Shown: positions 46,849 through 54,971, counted from the first letter of the stretch. The stretch: DNA of 64,000 nucleotides from Flavobacterium psychrophilum (GCA_945872245.1 CAMBZB010000004.1:1-64000), one strand, 5' to 3'. Made by a program: numbers and translations. The notes: generated by a model not told the origin, from the letters alone.

Positions 46849-47502
46849 TTATAAAACAACCACTTTTTCAAAACTCAACTCACCAAAATGATTAATAACG
46901 AAATCTGCCAATGATAAATCCTGCATTTTTGAATGTTCGCTGTTATAACCTACACAAAAAATCCCTGCCGCTTTTGCCGCAATAACGCCATTGGTACTGT
47001 CTTCTATCACGATGCAATTTTCTTTTGAAGCAACTGACAAGGAAGCTGCATGCTCAAATATGGCAGGATGTGGTTTCGAATTAGGAAAATCCTCTCCACT
47101 CACGATATGGGAAAAATATTGATATAATCCAAAACGTTTGAAAACACGATCAATAGTCACTTTAGAAGCTGAAGAAGCCACTATCAATTGTATCCTGTTT
47201 GCGTGTAAATCCTTAATTAATTCCTCCACACCATCTAGTAACGCCAAATCTTCTTTCGTATCGAAAGCGTCATTAAAAATGGTACGCTTCCTTTGAATTA
47301 AATCCTCTACTTCCGCTTCGATAGAAAATAAATTCTTCAATTTTTGAAACGTATTCCGGGTAGAATTCCCCGTGAATGAAGTGTAAATTTCCTCTGATAC
47401 GACAATGTCTAATTCTTCAAATTGTTTAAAATAAGCATAATGGTGAACGGGTTCCGTGTCAACGATTACGCCATCCATGTCAAAAATTACGGTTTGAATC
47501 AT
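46849..47502 (-). CDS. HAD hydrolase, beta-phosphoglucomutase-like
   Basis: The 217-aa protein is a HAD-superfamily phosphatase/phosphomutase. The nucleophile motif is FDMDGVIVDTEP (Asp8, Asp10), motif II is in LIVASSASK, the Lys motif in GEDFPNSKPHPAIF, and motif III/IV is VIEDSTNGVIAAKAAG. The alpha-helical cap (about 15-80) fits the beta-phosphoglucomutase/phosphoglycolate group. The sugar-phosphate substrate is not predictable. It lies about 70 bases before the DUF2911 gene on the same strand. A period-7 repeat tract separates it from tcdA. Confidence 0.9.
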   Translation of the reverse strand: MIQTVIFDMDGVIVDTEPVHHYAYFKQFEELDIVVSEEIYTSFTGNSTRNTFQKLKNLFSIEAEVEDLIQRKRTIFNDAFDTKEDLALLDGVEELIKDLHANRIQLIVASSASKVTIDRVFKRFGLYQYFSHIVSGEDFPNSKPHPAIFEHAASLSVASKENCIVIEDSTNGVIAAKAAGIFCVGYNSEHSKMQDLSLADFVINHFGELSFEKVVVL

Positions 47503-47505
47503 ATT

Positions 47506-47575
47506 GGGTATTAGGTCTTGGGTTTTGGGTTATGAGTTTTAATTTGAGACTGATTACTGATGATTGATTAGTCTT
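47506..47575. repeat. Degenerate heptamer array between HAD gene and tcdA
   Basis: Ten in-phase 7-base units can be read: GGGTATT, AGGTCTT, GGGTTTT, GGGTTAT, GAGTTTT, AATTTGA, GACTGAT, TACTGAT, GATTGAT, TAGTCTT. The array runs into the 3' end of tcdA. It has the same period as the tracts at 16648 and 17091, but different unit sequences. Confidence 0.55.
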
Positions 47576-48284
47576 TTTTAAGTAAATATCGAATCACGGT
47601 TTCGGCGGCATATAAACCGAATAATCCAGGCATATAGCTGTTGGTGCCGTAAAAGGATTTCTTATAATTAGACCCGTCGGTCATTTTCAAACTGGAATCA
47701 TCTTGAATTTCGGACGAAAATACCACTTTCAATTTGTCAATTTTCACTTCTTTCAAGCGTCGGCGAATCGTTTTTGCCAGAAAGCAATTTACGGTATTGG
47801 TAATGTCGGCCACCTTCACTTTAGAAGCTTCCATCTTCCCTCCCGCTCCCATACTGCTGATAATTTTCACTCTCTTGCGCTTGGCACCAATAATCAAATT
47901 CAGTTTGGGTGTAATGCTGTCAATACAATCCAAAACATAATCATATTCCTCCGAAACAATTTCGAAGGCGCGCTCTGGTGATAAAAATTCCCGAACTCTG
48001 GTGAGTTGCAATTCTGGATTAATATCCATCAATCGGTCGCCAACAATAGTCACTTTAGGTTTACCCACAGTGGAATGTACGGCCGGTAATTGCCGGTTGA
48101 TATTGGTGATATCCACTATATCCCCATCCACAATGGTCATTTTTCCAACTCCTGCCCTTGCCAAAAATTCTGCAGCAAAAGAGCCCACGCCTCCCAATCC
48201 CACAACCAAAACATTGGCGTTTTTTAATTTTTGTAATCCTTCGGGTTTAAATAAAAGTTCCGCTCTTTCTGTCCATTCTGCCAT
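47568..48284 (-). CDS. tcdA: tRNA threonylcarbamoyladenosine dehydratase
   Basis: The 238-aa protein has an E1-like (ThiF/MoeB) ATP-binding fold: VLVVGLGGVGSFAAEFLARAGVGKMTIVDGD at the N-terminus, the adenylation region NINRQLPAVHSTVGKPK, DCIDSITPKLNLI, and SSMGAGGKMEASKVKVADI. This arrangement, without the zinc Cys pairs of MoeB, identifies TcdA (CsdL/YgdL), which cyclises t6A to ct6A in tRNA. The start at 48284 gives MAEWTERAELLFKPEGL, typical for the family. Confidence 0.93.
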   Translation of the reverse strand: MAEWTERAELLFKPEGLQKLKNANVLVVGLGGVGSFAAEFLARAGVGKMTIVDGDIVDITNINRQLPAVHSTVGKPKVTIVGDRLMDINPELQLTRVREFLSPERAFEIVSEEYDYVLDCIDSITPKLNLIIGAKRKRVKIISSMGAGGKMEASKVKVADITNTVNCFLAKTIRRRLKEVKIDKLKVVFSSEIQDDSSLKMTDGSNYKKSFYGTNSYMPGLFGLYAAETVIRYLLKKD

Positions 48285-48332
48285 AAATCATCGTTTAAAA
48301 TTAAATGTTTGAATTTTTTCAAACTTCAAAAT

Positions 48333-48992
48333 TCAACATTCTTTATTCTTTTCAAAAACTGCTTTATAATTCACCACTATAAGATGCTTTAACTCTTCCA
48401 CTTCAATATTTTTATATTTCGCTGCCAATTCATAAACGCCTTGAATTCCCTCTTCAATAGTATCGGTTTCCAAAAAAAACCGATCGTTTGGAACACTCGT
48501 AAAAACGGATTCCAATGCGGGATTTCGTAACAAATTTTTACCAAACGAAACATAGAATCCAGCATCAATTACTTGTTGAGCCATTTGTTCGTTTTTTGAA
48601 AAACCGTGAATGAGCATTGGAACGGAAATTTTCAATCTTTTCTTGATTTCGATGAGTTCCTGAAAAGCCGCCACGCAATGTATCACAACTGGTTTTTGGT
48701 GTTTCTCGGCCAAAGCCAATTGTTTCTCTAATACCACTTGTTGCAATACAAACGGCGTTTCACTACGTTTGTCCAATCCACATTCGCCCAAAGCAAGGCA
48801 TTCTGGCAAAGCCAATTTCTGGTCCACGATTTGAAAATCTTTCTCCAATCGATTTTCGTCAATATACAAAGGATGAATTCCGATGGAATAAAACGGAATC
48901 GTGGCGTCAAATTCCTGTGGATATTGATTGACCAATTCCAATACATCCGGTTGATTCGTGAATTGGTGCGTATGTAAATTGAAGAATTGCAT
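48333..48992 (-). CDS. TatD-family metal-dependent hydrolase
   Basis: The start is ATG 48992 (MQFFNLHTHQF), which places the metal-binding H-x-H at residues 7-9 and fits the promoter at 48997-49026; a longer frame from 49160 would read through that promoter. The 219-aa protein has the TatD motifs HTH, GECGLDKR (metal-bridging Glu), VIHCVAAF, a His in LIHGFSKNE, and FLETDT (Asp). It is shorter than canonical TatD (about 260) but typical for the Bacteroidetes subgroup. Members are 3'-5' exonucleases; the cellular role here is uncertain. Confidence 0.9.
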   Translation of the reverse strand: MQFFNLHTHQFTNQPDVLELVNQYPQEFDATIPFYSIGIHPLYIDENRLEKDFQIVDQKLALPECLALGECGLDKRSETPFVLQQVVLEKQLALAEKHQKPVVIHCVAAFQELIEIKKRLKISVPMLIHGFSKNEQMAQQVIDAGFYVSFGKNLLRNPALESVFTSVPNDRFFLETDTIEEGIQGVYELAAKYKNIEVEELKHLIVVNYKAVFEKNKEC

Positions 48993-48996
48993 AGCG

Positions 48997-49026
48997 CAAA
49001 AATAGTTTAAAGTTACTATGCCACAA
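48997..49026 (-). promoter_or_regulatory. Promoter of the TatD-family gene
   Basis: On the minus strand TTG (complement of 49024-49026), 19 bases, then TATTTTTG (complement of 48997-49004): an exact Bacteroidetes promoter. The -7 box ends five bases before ATG 48992, implying a very short or absent leader. Confidence 0.6.
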
Positions 49027-49059
49027 AGTTTTTTATCTTTGTAGAAATAAATGGTATTT

Positions 49060-49203
49060 ATGTTCCAAATTTTAGCCAAAATAAACAAACTCTTGTTGCC
49101 TAGTTTTACCAAACAAGGACTGGATTTAGCCAAAGCCAAGATATGGCAAAAGGCGCTCATTGGCTATCGGTATTACGTAACCGCAAGAGCATTAGATCGT
49201 TGA
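49060..49203 (+). CDS. Small conserved basic protein (47 aa)
   Basis: The ORF begins MFQILAKINKLLLPSF and ends ALIGYRYYVTARALDR. An in-frame ATG three codons earlier (49051) is an alternative. A -7 box TATCTTTG (49034-49041) lies just upstream. The protein is basic and helical. I recall similar ~50-residue proteins ('ILAK.NK.LLPS..K..LDL.KA...Q.A..GYR..VT..ALD') in other Flavobacteriaceae, but no function is known to me. Confidence 0.65.
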   Translation: MFQILAKINKLLLPSFTKQGLDLAKAKIWQKALIGYRYYVTARALDR

Positions 49204-49265
49204 TTTAGGATTATTGGTCGACCATTTTGGAATTTAAAAAAATAGACTTAATTTGTATTTTCAAT

Positions 49266-49295
49266 TTGCAAATCATATAATTATACCTATATTTG
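49266..49295 (+). promoter_or_regulatory. Promoter of tRNA-Arg
   Basis: TTG at 49266-49268, 19 bases, then TATATTTG at 49288-49295: an exact match to the Bacteroidetes -33/-7 consensus. The mature tRNA begins 14 bases downstream of the -7 box. Confidence 0.75.
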
Positions 49296-49308
49296 CACCC
49301 ACAAAATA

Positions 49309-49382
49309 GGCCTTGTGGCGCAACTGAATAGCGCACTTGATTACGGCTCAAGAGGTTACTGGTTTGAATCCAGTCAAGGTCA
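49309..49382 (+). tRNA. tRNA-Arg (anticodon ACG)
   Basis: The 74-nt cloverleaf is complete: acceptor GGCCTTG pairs with CAAGGTC (one G-T pair) with discriminator A; D stem GCGC/GCGC; anticodon stem CTTGA/TCAAG with loop TTACGGC giving anticodon ACG at 49343-49345; T stem ACTGG/CCAGT with loop TTTGAAT. CCA is not encoded. The ACG anticodon is normally edited to ICG by TadA and reads CGU/CGC/CGA. Confidence 0.95.
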
Positions 49383-49402
49383 CGAATAAATACTATTATA
49401 AG

Positions 49403-49434
49403 AAAAAACGCCAAGCTCGCTTGAGCGTTTTTTT
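49403..49434 (+). terminator. Intrinsic terminator of tRNA-Arg
   Basis: AAAAAACGC-CAAGC pairs with GCTTG-A-GCGTTTTTTT around a two-base loop, with one bulged A and a terminal T run. The sequence from 49435 to 49613 shows nothing further. Confidence 0.85.
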
Positions 49435-49613
49435 GTTAATAGTATTTTCAAAGCGGAGCTTTATTGGATGTTGCGGAGCAAAATCCAGCCAAAAACAACA
49501 GATTGAAATCTTTGATTGAAAAGGCTTTCCATTTCCACTGCGGAGCTTTATCTAGAAAGACGAAGTCAATCCATTTAAATACATAACAGATTTGGATAAC
49601 AAACCCCAAATAA

Positions 49614-50183
49614 ATGATGGACTATTTCCTAGATATTGAATACAACAACCTTACTTACGGCGAGGAAGAAGTCAATTTCAAGGAATTCGAATGTTGCACA
49701 TTCAATTACTGTGAATTCTCGCAATGTGTGTTTCTGGCAGTCACTTTTATCGATTGTGTTTTCAATGATTGTAATTTCAATGCTGCCAAAATCAATTATG
49801 TGGCGCTGAGAACCGTGACTTTCAATCGTTGCGAGATGAAAGAAGTCAATTTTGCTATGTGCGACAAATTGATTTTCGACATTACCTTTAATCATTGCGT
49901 GCTGGATTTCTCGAAGTTTTACACCTTAAAGCTCAAAGGCACTTCCTTTGTAAATTGCAGCCTTATAGCGGTTGATTTCATGAGCGCCGATTTAACCGAA
50001 GTCGATTTTGACGCTTGCGATTTGTATCGCTCAGAATTTGCCAAAGCCATTGCCAACAAAGCCAATTTCAAAACTAGCTACAACTACACCATTGACCCCA
50101 CGAAAACCAAAATCAAGAAAGCCATTTTTGCTTTGGCGGGCTTAAAAGGACTCTTAACAAAATACGAGGTCGTGGTAGAATAA
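49614..50183 (+). CDS. Pentapeptide-repeat protein
   Basis: In this 189-aa protein, residues ~22-150 follow the A(D/N)LxF-type pentapeptide pattern, unusually Cys- and Phe-rich (CTFNYCEFSQCVFLAVTF, FNDCNFNAAKI, FVNCSLIAVDFMSADLTEVDFDACDLY). It should fold as a right-handed quadrilateral beta-helix, like Qnr and MfpA proteins that mimic DNA and bind gyrase. The length and two-part beta-helix are close to Qnr-type proteins, but similarity to true Qnr was not tested. It is a single gene after the tRNA; two starts (ATG ATG) are adjacent. Confidence 0.88.
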   Translation: MMDYFLDIEYNNLTYGEEEVNFKEFECCTFNYCEFSQCVFLAVTFIDCVFNDCNFNAAKINYVALRTVTFNRCEMKEVNFAMCDKLIFDITFNHCVLDFSKFYTLKLKGTSFVNCSLIAVDFMSADLTEVDFDACDLYRSEFAKAIANKANFKTSYNYTIDPTKTKIKKAIFALAGLKGLLTKYEVVVE

Positions 50184-50380
50184 TTTCTATTCACACCCGA
50201 ACAATCTGGATTTACTAGTAGACAAAAGTCCTTTTGAGAATTATTAAATAAATTTGATATATTTGGAATGCAATATGCTCAGGAGTAGCGATTATATAGA
50301 AGCTATACCTCAGTTTTAATGCGCGTAGTGAAAGACATTACAAATATATTTGTACTTTTGAATTGCTAAATCTTTGAGTT

Positions 50381-50620
50381 ATGAATATTGAATTAAACAT
50401 ACTAAACAAAAAATTGGAATTGATCCAATGGCTTTCAACTATTGAAGACTCAACTATTATTGAGAAAATAATGGATTTGAGAAAAAAAGAAAGTAAAGAT
50501 TGGTGGAATTCAATTTCTGAAAGTGAAAAAGAATCAATCGAAAAAGGGCTAAATGATGCCGATGCAGGAAAACTAAATCCTCACTCAAACGCCAGAAAAC
50601 TTTATGAAAAATGGCTATAA
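50381..50620 (+). CDS. Putative antitoxin of a ParE/RelE-type module
   Basis: The 79-aa acidic protein (MNIELNILNKKLELIQWL, then SESEKESIEKGLNDADAGKLNPH) has the pattern of small antitoxins paired with ParE/RelE toxins in Bacteroidetes, with a helical N-terminal part and an ESIEKGLxDxxxGK region. It overlaps the downstream toxin gene by 17 bases, the usual antitoxin-first arrangement. -7-like boxes lie upstream (TATATTTG 50258-50265; TACTTTTG 50353-50360). The DNA-binding fold is not clear. Confidence 0.75.
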   Translation: MNIELNILNKKLELIQWLSTIEDSTIIEKIMDLRKKESKDWWNSISESEKESIEKGLNDADAGKLNPHSNARKLYEKWL

Positions 50621-50909
50621 AATTCTTTGGACAGATTTTGCTCTGAAAGAATTAGAAAATACTATCGAATATTTAGAAGAAAATTGGACAGAAAAAGAAA
50701 TGCAAAATTTAGCTGTAAATATTGAGGAAACATTAATCTTAATTTCTCAAAATCCTGATTTATTTCAAGTTTCGGAAGTTAAAAAAGATATTAAAAGAGT
50801 TGTTATTCTATCTCATAATACAATGTATTATAGAGTTAAGAATAATCAAATTGAAATTATTTCATTTTTCTCAAATAGGCAAAATCCGAAAAAAAGGAAA
50901 TTGAAATAA
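50604..50909 (+). CDS. ParE/RelE-superfamily toxin
   Basis: The 101-aa basic protein matches the ParE/RelE toxin fold: YKILWTDFALKELENTIEYLEENW at the N-terminus, LISQNPDLFQVSEVKKDIKRVVI in the middle, and the strand pattern HNTMYYRVKNNQIEIISFFSNRQNPKK at the end. RelE members cut mRNA on the ribosome and ParE members poison gyrase; which applies is not resolved. The overlap with the upstream antitoxin gene supports a type II toxin-antitoxin operon. Confidence 0.85.
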   Translation: MKNGYKILWTDFALKELENTIEYLEENWTEKEMQNLAVNIEETLILISQNPDLFQVSEVKKDIKRVVILSHNTMYYRVKNNQIEIISFFSNRQNPKKRKLK

Positions 50910-50986
50910 ACTAAACCATCTCATAACACTTGCTAAAACTCATGGCTAGTTTTCAGTTTATTGTTCGTTTCTTTTTCCTAAATTCG

Positions 50987-51044
50987 TTTTCTCCTAGTGG
51001 AGAAAAATCGGTCGCCAAGCCACGACTACTTGTGGCGCAGCGAC
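50987..51044. other. Two consecutive inverted repeats upstream of the nuclease-like gene
   Basis: TTTTCTCC (50987-50994) pairs with GGAGAAAA (50999-51006) around TAGT. Next, GTCGC..GCCAC (51011-51015, 51019-51023) pairs with GTGGC..GCGAC (51032-51036, 51040-51044) as an interrupted stem. They lie in the 169-base gap between the toxin gene and the zinc-ribbon/nuclease gene. The second stem is clearly more GC-rich than its surroundings. Confidence 0.6.
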
Positions 51045-51078
51045 GTCAGTGGTAATGATGCTAATAATATAAATTACT

Positions 51079-52863
51079 TTGAGTAATAAGCGGAATACAG
51101 AATGGCTAATAGCGGAATCCAAATTATGTTTTGGTGATGACCTTGATTATGGCGCAGCAGTGTATATAGATGCAAAAACCAAAATCAAGTTTCTTTGCAA
51201 AAAACACGACTATTCATTCGAACAAACTTTAAATAACCACCTCAATTCTAAACATCCTTGTAAATTCTGTCTGCAAGAATCACGTCGCGCAGCATTGTCT
51301 GACAGCATTAATACATTCAAGAATAAAATTCAATCAATTTATGGTAACCTATTTGATTTCGAAAATGTAAATTACGTTAACCAGAGAACCCTAGTTTCTT
51401 TGAAATGTTTAAAGCATAACAAAGTTATTACTAAAGAACCCCAAGTATTTTTGAGAGGTCATGGTTGTGATTTGTGTGCTAAGGAAGAATCATCTGCAAA
51501 TTTGAGTGAGCGAACTCTGTATGAAATAAATAGTTTCGTTTCGAAATTAAATGGCAAATGTCTTTCAAAAACTTATCTAAATAACGAATCTAAACTAGAC
51601 TTTGAGTGTAATGCTGGTCATAAGTTTCAAAAATCTTGGAGTGAAGTAAAAAACTCACTTCGATGGTGTTCAAAATGTTCTCCTAATAGGTTGATCGGTG
51701 AGACAATAGCGCGATTAATGCTTGAACATCTTTTAAATATCAAACTTCCATCACTTTACATCAAACAAATGGATGGTTTACAATTAGACGGATACAATGA
51801 AACTCAAAAAATTGCTTTCGAGTATCAGGGCTATCAGCATTTTACAGACAAAAGTCATTTTCATCAAAGCAACAAACGGTTTGAAGATCAATTAAAACGA
51901 GACCAATATAAGAAAGCACTTTGCAAACAAAATGGTATTATTTTAATTGAAATTTTTGAATTTAAAACAATACGTTCAGGTAGAATTCAACTTTTCTTTG
52001 AACAGGTAAAAGAAAAATTACGTGAACTAAACATTGTATATAGAGATGAATCATTTGATCTAGATTTGATTGAATTGTATCGAGGAAGAAAAAGTGAACT
52101 CTACGAATTAGCAAAAGAAATAGTCGAAAAAAATAATTGTAAAATTCAAGGATTTATTGGCTCTGAAAGCAAACACAATTACTTCTGTGCAAATGGTCAT
52201 GAAATAACCAATAGAACTCTCGGAGTTATTATAAAATCTAATGCGTCTTGTCCTCATTGTGACTCTGAACGTCGATTCGAAGAACTTAAGAATATTATTG
52301 AATCAAAGGGAGGTAGAATATTAGACAGAAATTTAAAAACAAAAGGGTTATCTGAGAACTACAATTGGATTTGCGATCAAGGACATCAATGTATATCGAA
52401 AGGACAATATCTTTATGATGGATTTTGGTGTCGTACTTGTCAAATTGAAAATAAAAAGGTAAAACTACCCCCTAATATAATTCAACAATTAGTGAAAGAC
52501 GCTACTAGCGGTCAATTCTATCAAAAAGATATTCCTCATAAATATGGAATTGGTTCAGCTGTATATAGAAGGATTATTAAAGAACTGAAGATACAAACAA
52601 ATTACCTTCCACAAGATAGAACCATACAAACTAAAAGAACTAATGGAAGGATAGTACAAATTAGTCCTGATAATTTTCAAATAATTAAGATATTTGATTG
52701 CTTGGAAGCTGTGAAGAATGATGAGAAAGGTTTATTCAAACCTGAGGGAATTAGGCACCAAATTAAGAAATATAAAAAAGCATACGGTTATTATTGGAGC
52801 AAAGAGGAAGACCTAGAAGAAACCATAAAATTGATAAAAACAAATACCACTAACAGCAAATAA
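51079..52863 (+). CDS. Zinc-ribbon / VSR-like nuclease protein with NUMOD1-like C-terminus
   Basis: This 594-aa protein starts at TTG 51079; an in-frame stop lies just upstream and no ATG is near. Three zinc-ribbon-like modules come first (C40-x2-H43/C61-x2-C64; C110-x2-H113/C130-x2-C133; C177-x3-H181/C197-x2-C200). A nuclease-like core follows (about 205-315) with LDGYN (Asp237), FEYQGYQH (Glu248, Gln250, His254) and a helix DQLKRDQYKKALCKQNG ending in a strand, resembling VSR/PD-(D/E)XK endonucleases. Two more ribbons follow (C370/H374/C391/C394; C432/H436/C451/C454), then an HTH-like stretch (464-505) and a NUMOD1-like segment (523-577, GYYWSKEED). This fits a free-standing homing-type or defence endonuclease; its target is unknown. 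Confidence 0.75.
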   Translation: MSNKRNTEWLIAESKLCFGDDLDYGAAVYIDAKTKIKFLCKKHDYSFEQTLNNHLNSKHPCKFCLQESRRAALSDSINTFKNKIQSIYGNLFDFENVNYVNQRTLVSLKCLKHNKVITKEPQVFLRGHGCDLCAKEESSANLSERTLYEINSFVSKLNGKCLSKTYLNNESKLDFECNAGHKFQKSWSEVKNSLRWCSKCSPNRLIGETIARLMLEHLLNIKLPSLYIKQMDGLQLDGYNETQKIAFEYQGYQHFTDKSHFHQSNKRFEDQLKRDQYKKALCKQNGIILIEIFEFKTIRSGRIQLFFEQVKEKLRELNIVYRDESFDLDLIELYRGRKSELYELAKEIVEKNNCKIQGFIGSESKHNYFCANGHEITNRTLGVIIKSNASCPHCDSERRFEELKNIIESKGGRILDRNLKTKGLSENYNWICDQGHQCISKGQYLYDGFWCRTCQIENKKVKLPPNIIQQLVKDATSGQFYQKDIPHKYGIGSAVYRRIIKELKIQTNYLPQDRTIQTKRTNGRIVQISPDNFQIIKIFDCLEAVKNDEKGLFKPEGIRHQIKKYKKAYGYYWSKEEDLEETIKLIKTNTTNSK

Positions 52864-53035
52864 ACGCCACTATCGCAACCGATAGCACGAATTTGCAATC
52901 CGTTCCCGTAAAGAAATAAAACTAAAACTACATCTAAACAATGTGTTTTTTTTTTAAGAATAACACGACCGCTCGGAGTTGTGATTCGTAATCCCATTCG
53001 TTAGCACAGGTTTACTTGTATATAGCTGAAAATCG

Positions 53036-53710
53036 TTAAACAATTCTTCCGTCTTCCATCGTAATGGTTCTGTTGGTTCTTTTAGCAAAATCAATATCGT
53101 GGGTCACAATCAACAAAGTCTGATTGTTTTCTTGGGTCAGTTTGCTGAAAATATCAAAAACAAGGTCGCTATTTTTCTTATCTAAATTTCCTGTAGGTTC
53201 GTCTCCCATAATAATCAAAGGATCATTAATCAAGGCACGCGCAATCGCCACTCTTTGCTTTTGGCCGCCACTGAGCTGGTTTGGCATTTTAAGCGCTTGG
53301 TCTTCCATGTCCAAGGTTTTTAGGTGTTCCATCGCGCGGTGTTCCACTTCTTTCTGGGAATATTTACCCAACTTCATACCAGGTAACATGACGTTTTTCA
53401 ACACATTGTATTCCGAAAGTAAATAATGAAACTGAAATACAAACCCAATATTTTCGCTACGTATTTGGGCCAATTCTTTGTCTGGTTTTCCTGTAATTAA
53501 TTCCTCATGAATAAACAATTGCCCTTCATAATCGGTATCCATGGTAGAAAGCAAGTACAATAAAGTCGATTTTCCGCAACCTGATTTCCCCACAATAGAA
53601 ACAAACTCTCCATGATCGATACTCATGTTGATTTCTTTAAGCACCTGAAATTTTACAGGATCAAAAAAATATTTAGACAAACCAATGGTTTCGATTACTT
53701 TATTTCCCAT
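53036..53710 (-). CDS. ABC transporter ATP-binding protein (LolD/MacB type)
   Basis: The 224-aa ATPase has Walker A GKSGCGKST, signature LSGGQKQRVAIARAL, Walker B IIMGDEPTGNLD (the NLD form typical of the LolD/MacB group) and the switch His in IVTHDIDFA. With the FtsX-like permease (gap one base) and the adaptor it should form an inner-membrane mechanotransmission exporter that drives efflux or lipoprotein release rather than classical transport. The C-terminus ends at MEDGRIV. Confidence 0.94.
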   Translation of the reverse strand: MGNKVIETIGLSKYFFDPVKFQVLKEINMSIDHGEFVSIVGKSGCGKSTLLYLLSTMDTDYEGQLFIHEELITGKPDKELAQIRSENIGFVFQFHYLLSEYNVLKNVMLPGMKLGKYSQKEVEHRAMEHLKTLDMEDQALKMPNQLSGGQKQRVAIARALINDPLIIMGDEPTGNLDKKNSDLVFDIFSKLTQENNQTLLIVTHDIDFAKRTNRTITMEDGRIV

Positions 53711-53711
53711 G

Positions 53712-54971
53712 TTATTTCCCTCTAATAATTTCTACCGGATCTACCCTACTGGCTTTCAAAGCGGGGAACAATCCGGCAATAGCCGTTGTGAATAAGGCAA
53801 ACGTAATTCCTATAAAATAAAAAAACGGATTATAGCTGATAGGATATGTTTTTATGGTGGGCAAAGCAGCCGTCACAAAAGGAATGATGTCAATTATGGA
53901 GGAGAAAATATAACCAAACAGCAACCCAAACAATCCGCCTACCAAACCTATAATCAGAGAAAGGGAAACAAATATCCATTTGACATCACTGCCCGAAAAA
54001 CCAGTCGCTTTCAAGATGGCAATGCTATCCATTTTTTCGTAAATCATCATGTTCAGAATATTATAAATCCCAAAACCCGCCACAATCAGCAACACCACGC
54101 CTACGGAATAGGAAATGATACTTCGTACCGAGCTTCCGGTTTCGAACTGGGAATTGGTGGTTTGATAATCTATCGTGTCCACATTAAATTTACTTTGAAA
54201 CTCTTTGGCAACGATTGGGGCCGAAGTCATGTCGAACAATTTTACTTGAATGTCGGTAATGTAATTTGTGGGTTCGCCTAATATTTTCTGGGCCGTATCC
54301 AATGAAGTATAACTGGCAACATCATCGATTTCAGCAATGCCTATTTGCGATATACCAACGATTTTAAGCGATGCTAAACTGCCTTTTGAAGAGGAGATTT
54401 TAATGATGTCACCCGTTGTGAGCAACATTTTATCGGCCAGTCCTTTTCCGATGATGATACTGTTGTTTTGCATCAAATCAGTCAGATTTCCTTCGATGAT
54501 ATAATCGCTGATTTTGAATAATTTTTCTTCCGACAGTACATCAATTCCATTAATTACTCCCGAAATAGCGATAGTTCCCGAATTGAAAAATACGGGCGTG
54601 GTTACCTTTGGCGCGACGTCGATAATCCGAGAATCTTCTTTTAAAACCCTAATGATGGTTTCGCCATTATAGATGGATTTCCCTCTGTCTTTTGGCTTTA
54701 TGGAATTGACAAAATTAATATTGTCTTTGTATTGCGCCGACAAAGAAATGGGTTGATTTTCAGGAGGTTTAATTTCATTATACAAAAGAATATGAGGCGT
54801 TCTGTTGAGCATCAAGCCATCTAGCATATCGTTTAAACCATGCATAAAACTCACCAAGGAAATAAACATGGCAATACCAAAAGTCACGCCAATAGAGGCT
54901 ACGACCGTTTGTTTTAGTCGTGCCCGAAGCAAATGCAGTGCTATATTCAGGATGAGTTTATAGTTCGTCAT
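53712..54971 (-). CDS. FtsX-like ABC transporter permease (LolC/MacB type)
   Basis: The 419-aa protein has one N-terminal membrane helix, a periplasmic domain (about 45-270) and three C-terminal helices ending with the usual ALKASRVDPVEIIRGK motif. This four-helix layout is characteristic of type VII (MacB/LolCE) permeases. It overlaps the adaptor gene by four bases and is followed by the ATPase after one base, so the three genes are cotranscribed. Confidence 0.92.
   Translation of the reverse strand: MTNYKLILNIALHLLRARLKQTVVASIGVTFGIAMFISLVSFMHGLNDMLDGLMLNRTPHILLYNEIKPPENQPISLSAQYKDNINFVNSIKPKDRGKSIYNGETIIRVLKEDSRIIDVAPKVTTPVFFNSGTIAISGVINGIDVLSEEKLFKISDYIIEGNLTDLMQNNSIIIGKGLADKMLLTTGDIIKISSSKGSLASLKIVGISQIGIAEIDDVASYTSLDTAQKILGEPTNYITDIQVKLFDMTSAPIVAKEFQSKFNVDTIDYQTTNSQFETGSSVRSIISYSVGVVLLIVAGFGIYNILNMMIYEKMDSIAILKATGFSGSDVKWIFVSLSLIIGLVGGLFGLLFGYIFSSIIDIIPFVTAALPTIKTYPISYNPFFYFIGITFALFTTAIAGLFPALKASRVDPVEIIRGK

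Noticed and set aside
48993..49160. 56-residue N-terminal extension of the TatD-family protein
   Set aside because: It reads through a full promoter and the opposite-strand 47-aa gene; the metal-binding HTH normally sits within the first ten residues.
49211..49414. 67-codon minus-strand ORF across the tRNA
   Set aside because: It covers the tRNA-Arg gene and its promoter antisense and has no protein-like features.
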